Shown: positions 54,850 to 64,000 of the stretch, one piece after another
How the letters are laid out: each line of letters opens with the position of its first letter
How positions within the stretch are numbered: position 1 is the stretch's first letter
Made by a program: the position numbers and the translations under genes
DNA from: Eupeodes corollae
Lineage: Eukaryota; Arthropoda; Insecta; Diptera; Syrphidae
Assembly (NCBI RefSeq): GCF_945859685.1
Contig: NC_079149.1
Location: 8,901,118 to 8,965,117, forward strand
Reading direction: 5' to 3'
DNA: 64,000 nucleotides
The notes under the pieces: model-generated
What the model was told of the DNA's origin: nothing
What the model saw: the letters and a program-made list of their open reading frames with translations, nothing else
The model's database searches: none

Positions 54850-55858
54850 TTATTAAATCTGTTTTGACAAATCATCATATAGTACAGACACAGGTTCATT
54901 AAACAATCAGCCAACACCCGTACATTCAAAGAACGCAACGTCGCCACGGTCCATGAAAGTGTACAGTAGAACCCAAGGCAGTCTATTCCTCGCCGTTCAC
55001 AAGAACTTGGCCTTTCACAAACTTCACCTTGGTGAGTCTTGCGTCGTGACATGGGCCTTGCATCCGTACAATATCCAACTGACTCAGGACCTCAAAGTTC
55101 ATAACCATAGACAACGCCGTTTGGTCCCTGACTGGGCTTCGAATTGTTTGAAAAGGGACCCTAGTTTTGGCCGAAAAATTATATTTAGTGACGAGGCTCA
55201 TTTTTGGATGAATGGTTGTGTAAACAAACAATATTCCCATATACGAGTATAAGAATACACTAAAGCACGCGACCTTAAAAAGGTGATAATGCGTCCTCAA
55301 AAAGTTACCATTTGGTGTGGATTTTGGAATGACGGCGAGGCGTCGTAAATGGTCTGTACTACCAACGTTAGTAAAGCGGTTACCGTCAACAGCGAGCGCT
55401 ACATAACTATGATAACTGATTTCTTATAGCCCAAATTGAACCATATGCAGCTAGACATGTGACATGTGGTTCCAGCAAACGCCACGATCGAGGGTAAGAT
55501 TATCTCTCGCAGGGGTGATTGAATTTGACCCCGCAAAACTTTTTCCTGTGGGGTTATTTAAAGTCGCAGGTCTATACAAATACACCACAATCGAACGTTG
55601 CTTTAAACGTGAACATAACGCAATCCATCGCTTAAATTCGGCCGGATCTATGCGGAAGAGTAATTGAAAATTTGACTTAACTGGTCCCTGCCACTGTAAG
55701 AAGCCGGGTCGGGCATTTGAATGTTGTCATTTTATACACTTAATGGCATACATACGACTTTCAAATAAAAATTAATTTCGTTAATATAATTACACACAGC
55801 TTGTTTTATTCCATTTCAACAGTTACCCGCCCTTATTTAAAAACCCCTTTATAAGAAC
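54850..55858 (+). mobile_element. Mariner-B relic
   Basis: Same family as Mariner-A. 54953-55252 encodes IQLTQDLK and IIFSDEAHFWMNGCVNKQ with the first catalytic Asp. Later the frame breaks; MWFQQ (about 55464) is followed directly by unrelated frame, so the QDGATCHTA region is deleted or shifted. The 3' end matches Mariner-A (ggcatacatacg, aaacaagctg inverted, acccgcccttatttaaaaac). Because it spans the Mariner-A insertion sites uninterrupted, it is the reference for both target duplications. Confidence 0.8.
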
Positions 55859-56199
55859 CGTTCGTCAATAATTATTTCGGGATCTTTAACAAGTTTGTGG
55901 TCACTTCCTCGATAGTGACGTTGATTCCAGAGCTGATATGATGAAAGCTGTAAGCTTATTTCTAATGAAAACTCTTAGACCGAAAAGTGTTAAAAGTATC
56001 AGATTTAAGGAATCCGCATAGTTTTGTTTGAGTTGTTAAGGGATTATTTGGGTTACTGAGGTAAGTTTCCTTTAACTTTTAAGAGAAAGGTAATCTCTTT
56101 GCTAGACTATTCGCCAACAATTCTTCGCTTTCTAAAAATGTTATGACACCTGAACTTTAAAGCGAATTATTTTATTAGACCAATCTTTTTTTCGCACCC

Positions 56200-56540
56200 G
56201 TACAAAAACCAGAGTCGCAAGAGATCTCAATACAAACAAATACGTTCGCACAGGTCGTATCATCACTATTGTTCTTAAAAATCATCTGTCCTACTTTTTC
56301 AGTATCTTTGCGAGACCAGCCCATACAAAAAAAGGCGAATCCTCCAAATTATCGAGCTATTACACAATCGTCCCTTCTTTAAAAGCTCATGGAAACACTG
56401 ATATCAGCCCAAAAAATATCTCGAAGATCAAATGCCGTACGGCTTGTGTAGAAATCGGTTCCCTGATGGTGACGCCGATAACGTGACGGCCCAACTGATG
56501 ATACGTCGCCATTTATTTGAACCCTTTTTTCGCTACTTTA
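56200..56540 (+). mobile_element. Decayed LINE RT fragment
   Basis: Pieces in shifting frames read KKANPPNYRA and LMETLISAQ, matching the region of I/Jockey-type RT usually containing KKG..S.NYRPI..TS...K..E. Multiple stops. No catalytic box. Confidence 0.5.
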
Positions 56541-56999
56541 CTATTTTAATAATGCAATGTCTTAAAGATTACTATCATCTTTATAAAAATACCTTCACAA
56601 ATAAAGCTGTATTTCAGAACAAATTTGGTAAGCATAAAAAAGGTTTAAGTGATCCAACTTCAAAAGATAGACATATGGTGTCACGAACTTTTTTAGGACT
56701 ATTAAAGGGAACAATTTGGTCATATATTATTTGAGCTAAACTTTAACTTCTTCGCACGCAGCTTACCTTCCAAAAAGTGAAAAATTATCCATTGGTGTTC
56801 TTCCGCTCGTATTAGTCTAAGCGTGATGTTATATAGGCGATAGCTTTCAATAGTAAATAAGCTATATAATACTGAAAGAATTTTTCAATTTAGACAAGCA
56901 GTTCCTGAGATTAGAGCGTTTAAACAAACAAACAAGCAAACAAGCAGACAACTTTAACTTTAAACTCAACTTTATAAAAAAAGTATAATGAAACTTTTA

Positions 57000-57185
57000 G
57001 TAAAATAGTTATAAAAAAAATTCAATTGACAATATTTTATGCATACATTTATGTCCTACCAAAAGTTTAAATAAATTGGTCTAACGTCTCAAATATCTAG
57101 ACATTAAACTGCTTAAACTTAAATTTCCTTTTAATCATTCGTAAGACATTATTTTTGAAATCAGTGTGGGTCACATCTCAGCCAT
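57000..57185. repeat. Diverged dispersed-repeat end
   Basis: caattgacaatattttatgc, gtctcaaatatctag and cttaaacttaaattt parallel 26690-26800. It ends atcagtgtgggtcacatctc, the family end also seen at 7517 and 10155. Confidence 0.6.
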
Positions 57186-59479
57186 TTCTCAATATTGCCT
57201 AGAAAAGAATACAAATTTGGATAATATCACACTCTCGTTATTTTATTTCAATTTCAAGATTGCCTCACTTAGTAAAAGACTACTTGATAAAGAACTAAGA
57301 AAAAGCTTGAAAATGGCCAAAAATTAAACCAAGTCATTTTAAATATAAGATACGTTACATTTAATAACACCATAGCATAAGACAAAATCCAACTCCATAC
57401 ATATGTATATGTATGTATTAAAAAATGATCCTTAAAGAAGAAGAAGAATAATGGCCTTACAGTCTTACACTTAGGGACTATTTGTCAACATTATAGAAAG
57501 CTCAAGATCTATGAATCCTGAAAAAATCCTTTATTTCTTTCAAAACACTGCTAAAACGCATTGTATTATAACTTCCTTTGTCTTTTTCATCATCCGTTTC
57601 GCATAACGCGCCAGGACTTATCCCCCAACTTAAGACCGATAAATTCGTAGAATGAAAAAAAGGAGAAATAAATAAAATCCAAAAAAATCAGCAAACAATC
57701 TCTTCTAAAGTAAGTTTTCTTTGGATTTGTTTAGTATTTTCCGGATCCGGTGTTTTCTGCCTTTCAGTTTTCTTTTTCTTCTTCATCTTTAAATCCATAG
57801 GCTGTCCTTATTTTTGCCTACATCCATTTTTTCTTCTTTTATTTTATTTTGTTTTGCGGCTGTTAACAGAAAACTTTTTCAATTAATTTCTTCTTAAAGC
57901 AAACAAGTTGTGGCTTCTTTATAGATATATAGACGATGACTTAGATCAAAAAGGACGAAAGATAAAGATGTTGGTTTTGTACTTCGGACAGGACCTACCT
58001 ATAAGATACATTATACAAGGACTACACTAAAGGAAGATATGTACTGTATTGTATATTCCATTTATATAGAGTATGACCATTTCGGTTTGGACAAAGTGTC
58101 TTGTGGGTTGTAATTGATTACCAATCGATATAGGAAGGACATCACAAATACAAATGCTATTAGATAGGTTTGATGGGAGCAGGCAGGACGAAGACGAAGA
58201 AGAAAATCAGGTCGATTGTTTATTGGTATCACTGTTCAAATGGGAGAGTTCCCGTTTGTTTGGCATGTGAAATCTTTGATTTATGACCACAAGAGGAGAC
58301 TGGCCTTTTCTTCGCACGCAACATACACAATACACTCATCAATTCACGCACCACTATTCAGTATCAGGATTTAGATAGCTCGGCTTCTTCGAAGGTCCTT
58401 GTTTGAAGTTCTGTTCTCTCCTGAGTTTTTTTGTGTTGTCTTTTTTTATGAATTTCCCGGTCCATTCATGATGAGGAAGTTTTTTCTGCTCATCATTTTT
58501 TGTCTCGTTTTGTTTGCTGCCCATTTTCCATTCATATGCGAGGACAAAAGGACGAAACTCCATCTTTTGAAAGTGCAATAATAAATCAACCTTTTGAGAT
58601 TGAAATTTTTGTCGGGGCGTCATAAATATAAGTTTTTTATTTTCTATGTCCGCCTCCTCCTAAGGTATATAGTTAGATATGGAGGAAGGTTCTGTGTATA
58701 GAGAAAATTGTGGCCATCATTTTCATCACTTAAAAAAACCGCAGGAAACGTCCAGATGGGTGTCTTCCTTTGGTCACTGGTTTTGGTTCTGTGTCTGTCT
58801 GTTGGGGGTGCAATTTAGTGTACATGAGTTGGGTTCTTTGGTTAAATTTATTTTTATCATTTTGTGCAGAATTTGCCAAAAATTGCAACATGATAACATG
58901 GCTACTGGCTAGGCTAGACTTATAAGCTATATAGAGTTTATAAAATAGAGAGGGACACCAGACTGGAAATTATGTTTAACCACTGTACCATTTGGTTGGA
59001 CATGAATCCTGGATAGAATAAACTGTATATCGAGCCAGCTAATGTATTCGTGATGTAGATATCAAAGTTATGGCAAAAACGAGCTGCAATATGATTGTGG
59101 TATAGGCTAGGCAGCATTCAGCATAAGCAAATCAGAGATGGGCTTAGGTGGCATCTTGAAGTAGAGATATTCATTAAGAATGAGTTTTTGTCTTTTTTGG
59201 AATGAAATAAGGTTCTTCTATCGTTACATAAAAAGGATATTGTCAGTAAGATATGCTGCAAAGGGAGATGTATTTTTTAAGAGAGAACTTTTACAACTCC
59301 AGGTATGACTTTTATGGGGGAGTTGCTTAATGTGAATTTAGCCGCAGTATCAGGATTTAACAAGTTCATATTACTATAAAGGCTGAAGGCAAAGTAATTT
59401 TATTGATTTAAGGATTTTTAGACTTTCTAGATCCCAGCCATACATATACGTGAGGCTTCCATATTCGTGCATCTATATT
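57186..59479. other. Intergenic DNA
   Basis: No gene supported. Several short frames (for example 58354-58623 minus, 58679-58912 plus) lack any family features. Confidence 0.6.
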
Positions 59480-60055
59480 GTTGGTGCAGCTATTTTTTGC
59501 AAACAAATTATGAAATGCAACACTCACAATTATACCACAGCTTAAAATATTAATTGGTAAATTCAAAGAATTCCTGAATAAGTCCTTATTGAAATGTATA
59601 AATTTTTAAATAAACTAACTTATCGTTACCAGGGTTTGGCACATAGTGGCATACCAATCGCTACTTGTAAACTGTTGCTAATGCAAGACGTTATGAAGAA
59701 GGCAAACACCAGGTGGAACAACATCACCACGTGTCAGGTCACAAAAAACATCTTGCCAACACTATAGATTTAAAACGTTCAATGTGCATGCTATCTCTAA
59801 GCAGATGGTATAAAAGCTCGACACTGTCTAATAGGAAAGCACGCCACACGACTAGTCTTATTTGTTGCAAATGAAAAATACTTTATATAAAATCTACTGT
59901 TCTAATTATATATGATCACTTATGTTTTGTAAAATATGTTTTGACTTTCAAATAAAATTTGTATTATTCTGTTTTTGTTCAACGTACGAAGAAGTTGTTT
60001 AATTTAAAAAAGGAAAACTCTAGAAATATTCTTCAAGGAGACGAATATTTCATCA
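59480..60055 (+). repeat. Copia 5' LTR (start uncertain)
   Basis: Contains a TATA box, ggtataaaag (59808-59817), with aataaaat about 130 bp downstream (near 59952), the expected U3-R-U5 arrangement. Ends ..atttcatca before the PBS. The left limit may be about 59662 instead. Confidence 0.6.
59810..59817 (+). promoter_or_regulatory. TATA box of Copia LTR
   Basis: tataaaag in agatggtataaaagctcgac; initiation is expected about 25-30 bp downstream. Confidence 0.6.
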
Positions 60056-60067
60056 GGTTATGGGCCC
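60056..60067 (+). promoter_or_regulatory. Copia primer-binding site
   Basis: ggttatgggccc follows the LTR directly. Copia elements prime with an internal cleavage fragment of initiator tRNA-Met, complementary to ggttatgggccc (recalled). The match here is 12 bases. Confidence 0.8.
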
Positions 60068-60110
60068 TCGCTACATCCACTTACGTAACTAAGAACTATA
60101 TTGTTTAAAA

Positions 60111-60788
60111 ATGGATAAATTTTCAGAACAAATTGAAAAACTAAAAGGAAGAGAAAATTTTCATAAATGGAAATTCACGGTCGAACGTGCTCTCAAGCTT
60201 CAAGGATTTTGGAAGGCGGTCCAGGGGACAGAAGAGTCTCAAGAAATTCAAGAGAAGGCAATGTCAAGACTAATATTGTATATATCTCCAAACCTATATC
60301 CGCATATTCAGGGAATATCAACAGCTAAGGATATCTGGACAAAATTATGTTCAATATATGATGATTCCGCTCTTACAAGACGATGGGGCTTACTTCGGAA
60401 GCTTACAACAACTCAACTAGAAAATTGTGCAAATATGAGTGAGTACGTTGACATTATTATTGATACTGCCCAAAAATTGAACCAAATAGGAATGGTAGTA
60501 ACTGAAGAATGGGTGGGAAGTTTGTTACTTTCGGGGTTACCAGAACATTTTAGACCCATGATTATGGCAATGGAAAGTAATGAATTAAAAATAACTGGCG
60601 ATGCAATAAAAACAAAACTACTTCAAGATTACGAATATTACAATAAAGATGCAGGTGCAAGCGGCGGAAGTGCTGCAGCTCTATATAGCAACAAAGGTAA
60701 GAAACACGACCATAGAGAACGTCGTTTTGATACAAAGCGTGTTGTATGTTACAAATGTAACAAAGAAGGTCATGTTGCTAAATTTTGA
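60111..60788 (+). pseudogene. gag: Copia gag, stop in the zinc knuckle
   Basis: ATG 60111 (MDKFSEQIEKLKGRENFHKW) begins a typical copia gag with YDDSALTRRWGLLRKL and LLLSGLPEHFRPM. The nucleocapsid knuckle reads CYKCNKEGHVAKF, and the next codon, where the fourth ligand Cys belongs, is TGA (60786-60788). One base change (TGC or TGT to TGA) explains it. The coding sequence would otherwise continue into pol after a one-base shift in the A-run at 60797-60803. Confidence 0.88.
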
Positions 60789-60803
60789 ACAAATCGAAAA
60801 AAA

Positions 60804-62280
60804 TAGTTCGAATAATGGTGGTATGGGTTCAAGCTGGTTTCTCAGTTCATTTATCGCACATTTTAATGATGATGGAACGAACTGGTTTATAGACTCAGGT
60901 GCATCTTCCCATATGTCAAAAAATAGAGATATTTTTTCAACTTTTCAAGAGTTCAAAACAGAAGAGTTTGTAACAGTGGCTAATAACAATAAGTTAAGAG
61001 TCATTGGAAGAGGAAATGTTCCTTTACAAGTGTTTTTGAACGAAAAATATTATGACGTTACATTGCATAATGTTTTATTGGTGCCAGAAATATGTGCAAA
61101 TTTATTGTCTGTTAGCCAGTTGACAATGAATGGTTTGACTGTCAATTTTTATGATTCAAAATGTCATATTTTACACAAAGGTAAATTGGTTGGTTCAGCT
61201 AAGGTAGTTCATAATATGTATAAACTTGATATAAGAAAGGATCATAAGATTTTTCAAGCTACAAAGACCGATTTATGGCATAAACGTTTAGGTCATACAA
61301 ATCACGACGATCTTCAAAAATTATCTCAAGTCAAGGCTCGAGGAATAGAACTTACAAGAAGTTCAGAAGAAAAACGATGTATTTCATGTCTTTTCGGTAA
61401 ACAATCTAAGATTCCTTATCAAAATTCAAAAAGTTCTACGACCGATGTACTACAAATAGTACATTCAGATGTTTGTGGTCCTATGGAACGAGATTCAATT
61501 GGTGGTTCAAGGTATTATGTAATTTTTGTTGATGATTTCTCATCAAAAGTGTTTGTTTACATTATGAAAATGAAATCTGAAGTTTTTAAATATTTTAAAA
61601 TTTTCAAAAATGTTTCCGAGAATCAAACTGGAAAAAAGATTAAAATATTAAGAACGGATAATGGCTTGGAATATTGCAATGCTGATATGAAAAAAGTTTG
61701 TGCAGAAAATGGAATTGTTCACCAAACTTCAGCTCCGTACAACCCTCAACAGAATGGGAAAGCGGAACGCATGAATAGAAGCTTATGTGAAATGGCTCGT
61801 ACCATGATGGCAGATGCAAATTTGAAGAAATTTTATTGGGCAGAAGCTATATGCACTGCTGCGTATTTACTTAATAGAATTCCAAGAAAAAAGATAAATT
61901 ATAAGTTGCCAGAAGAAATTTGGAGTGGCGTAGACAAGAATTTGTCTCATTTGCGCGTTTTTGGATGCATTGCTATGGTTTTAACGCCTAAGGAAAAACG
62001 CAAGAAATGGGATTTGAAATCCACAAAGTGTATTATGGTGGGATATTCCGAAACAACTAAAGCCTATAGATTATATGACCCAATCCAGAGACAGCTACTA
62101 ATAAGTCGTGATGTTACATTTATAGAAAATGAAATGTATTTCCCAGCAACAGAAAAATCTGAACAATTCAACCAAGAACAAACAGCAAAAAATCAAGATT
62201 TAGTGGGAAACTGTTATGAAAAAGCAGGAAATCTTGATTCTGTTAAATTAGATTTACCTATACTTCAAACGCAGATGTTA
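60804..62280 (+). pseudogene. pol: Copia protease and integrase
   Basis: The frame from about 60804 encodes WFIDSGASSHMS (protease), the GAG-pre-integrase finger LWHKRLGHTNHD..CISCLFGK, and integrase DDE at IVHSDVCGP, RTDNGLEY and PQQNGKAERMNRS. The N-terminal part of the open frame (60649-60800) is out of frame with the element and is not real. The frame is left near 62270 by a one-base deletion, after which reading continues in the RT frame. Confidence 0.88.
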
Positions 62281-63968
62281 TACCACCTCAACCAAAAGAA
62301 ATACCAGGACCAACAGAAAATAAAGAAATAATTATTCGTCGTTCTGAAAGAATTCGAAACCAAACAAAAAGTAGTAAATGTGTTAGTTTTTTGGCTGGTA
62401 ACGTTCACTGTGACGATGATCCAGAAAATTATTATGAAGCCATAAACAGTGAAAACGCAAAAAAATGGTCAGAAGCAGCAAAAGATGAAGTTAATTCATT
62501 GGAAGAAAATAAGACATGGACTATAGCAGATCTACCAGAGGAAAGAAAGGCTTTAACAACAAAATGGATTTTTAAGACCAAACGAAATGAAAAAGGTGAA
62601 ATATCGAGATACAAGGCAAGACTTGTAGCACGAGGATGTGGACAACGTAGTGGAGTGGATTATCAAGAGACTTATTCACCAGTTATTAGATACAACTCGA
62701 TGCGTTATCTTTTATCATTAGCACTGAACAAAGACTTACATATTGATCACTTAGATGCAGTAACAGCCTTTTTGCAAGGTGATCTTGAAGAGGAGATTTA
62801 TTTAAAAGCTCCAGAAGGTCTCGATATACCAGAAGGTAAAGTCTTAAAACTTCACAAGCCAATTTACGGACTTAAACAATCGTCAAGAATGTGGAACATG
62901 AAGTTAACTCAAGTATTTAAACTATTTGGATTCAAGCAGTTGAAAACAGATCAATGTATTTATGTTTTTGACGAAGGTTCTGAAGATTTTTTAATTTTGA
63001 TGGTATACGTAGATGACATTTTTATACTTTGGAAAAATGAAATTTCAAGAAATAAATTAGTAGAACATCTACAAGAAAATTTCAAATTAAAAGTGCTTGG
63101 ACCAGCAAAGTCTTTTTTGGGACTACATTTAGAATATGATTTTAAGAAAAAAATATCAATAAATCAAAAACAATACATTTTAAAAATGCTTGAACGTTTT
63201 AGCATGCAATCATGTAATCGAGTTAGTACACCCTTAGATTCCAATGTGAAATTGAGCAAAGAACAAAGTCCCTCAACAAAAGAAGAAGAAGAAGAAATGG
63301 CTAAAATTCCCTACCAAGAGTTAATCGGAAGTTTGTTGTTTGCTGCACAGTTAACTCGTCCCGATATATGTTATGCAGTAAACCTACTCAGTCGTTTCAA
63401 CAATAACCCCGGACATGAACATTGGAAGGCAGCTAAACGTGTGTTGCGATACCTAAAAGGAACAATTGACTACAAATTGAACTATTTCAAGTCAGAAGAA
63501 TTTAATGTAAAAGGTTTCTGTGATGCTGACTATGCCAATGATCCAGATGAGAGAAAGTCAATCACAGGTTACGTGTTTCTCAGTCAAGGTGGAGCGATTT
63601 CTTGGGGATCTAAAAAACAAACAACTACAGCATTATCGACCTGCGAAGCTGAGTATATGGCTTTAGGATCCTCAGTGCAAGAAGCGTTGTGGTTAAGAGG
63701 TCTTGAAGAAGAAATTTTTAATACAAACCTAACTCCAACCAACATTTTTTGTGATAATCGAGGAGCGATTGATCTTGCTATGAATGAAGCTTATAGACAA
63801 CGTACAAAACACATTCAAGTTCGTCATCATTTTGTAAGAGAAACAATTATTAATAAGCAAATCACTTTAAGAACAATAGATACAAACAATATGGTTGCAG
63901 ACATTTTTACTAAATCTTTACCTCTTGCAAAGAATATTAAATTTTCGAAATTATTGGGCATTTTTTAG
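62281..63968 (+). pseudogene. pol: Copia reverse transcriptase and RNase H
   Basis: Open from before 62391 to 63968. KWIFKTKRNEKGEI and YKARLVARGCGQ open the RT; MVYVDDIFIL is motif C with both Asp; RNase H has CDADYANDPDERKS, STCEAEYMALGSS, CDNRGAIDLA and the final RTKHIQVRHHFVRE. All catalytic residues are kept, so decay of the element is in gag and the linkers only. An ATG at 62391 is not a natural start. Confidence 0.9.
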
Positions 63969-64000
63969 ATTTTATCAAATAAAGTTTTAGTGGGAATGTT

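Larger units (their letters stand above)
59480..64000 (+). mobile_element. Copia-type LTR retrotransposon, truncated by window edge
   Basis: Order gag, protease, integrase, RT, RNase H is the Ty1/Copia order. The 5' LTR ends at 60055 just before a copia-type PBS. Its start is uncertain: tgtt occurs at about 59479 and about 59662, and the 3' LTR begins tgtt at 63997, cut after four bases. Three disruptions (stop at 60786, a shift in the A-run at 60797-60803, a shift near 62270) make this copy non-autonomous. The RT half is intact. Confidence 0.9.

Noticed and set aside
58354..58912. Genes at 58354-58623 (-) and 58679-58912 (+)
   Set aside because: Short frames with biased composition, no motifs and no promoter or splice context.
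60649..60800. N-terminal extension of the Copia protease-integrase frame
   Set aside because: This part is a different frame of gag. Continuity is an accident of the one-base shift in the A-run.

Overview
The window looks like nuclear DNA of a brachyceran fly. The evidence is the AT-rich base composition, short spliced UDP-glycosyltransferase genes with fly-like sequence, and a repeat load of Gypsy, Copia, Jockey-type, Penelope-like, mariner and tRNA-SINE elements. I cannot name the species. Most of the 64 kb is transposable-element DNA. The only host genes I can support are three UDP-glycosyltransferase (UGT) units between 11.8 and 25.1 kb.

Layout. 1-2071 is intergenic and ends in a dispersed repeat. 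2076-6969 is a disabled Gypsy element (Gypsy-1, minus strand) inserted in that repeat, which resumes at 6974-7545. 8.1-10.7 kb holds three decayed LINE fragments. 11768-13857 is UGT-1 (minus, 3 exons). UGT-1 and the divergent UGT-2 first exon (15103-15773, plus) are separated by a promoter interval with an 11-bp minisatellite. 16.3-20.2 kb is a TE scrap zone: a Penelope-like element split by a SINE, a MITE with TTA target duplication, a Jockey-like 3' end and a second Penelope end. 20.9-22.05 kb carries ~174-bp tandem monomers. 23310-25058 is UGT-3 (plus, 3 exons).

26.9-51.0 kb is a nested tower that can be resolved from target-site duplications. A ~1-kb mariner relic was hit by Gypsy-2 (26992-31780, TSD tata) and by a DNA transposon with 8-bp TSD (32296-50594). 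The transposase gene of that transposon was split by Gypsy-3 (33976-49017, TSD attg). The 5' LTR of Gypsy-3 was then hit by another DNA transposon (35714-41412, TSD aaat), which carries a TA-flanked MITE and SINE pieces. Removing each layer rejoins the sequence beneath it.

51-59.5 kb is intergenic with repeat fragments, a second mariner relic (54.85-55.86 kb) and a LINE scrap. 59.5-64 kb is a Copia element whose 3' LTR is cut by the window edge.

How the genes relate: UGT-1 and UGT-3 are complete paralogues with identical exon phases and ER-retention tails. UGT-2 is an intact first exon with a good donor but no exons 2-3 of its own. The next compatible exons are those of UGT-3, so the locus may use alternative first exons. 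Gypsy-2 (one 1343-residue ORF) and Gypsy-3 (gag and pol linked by a canonical GGGAAAC frameshift site) still look coding-competent. The other elements are broken.
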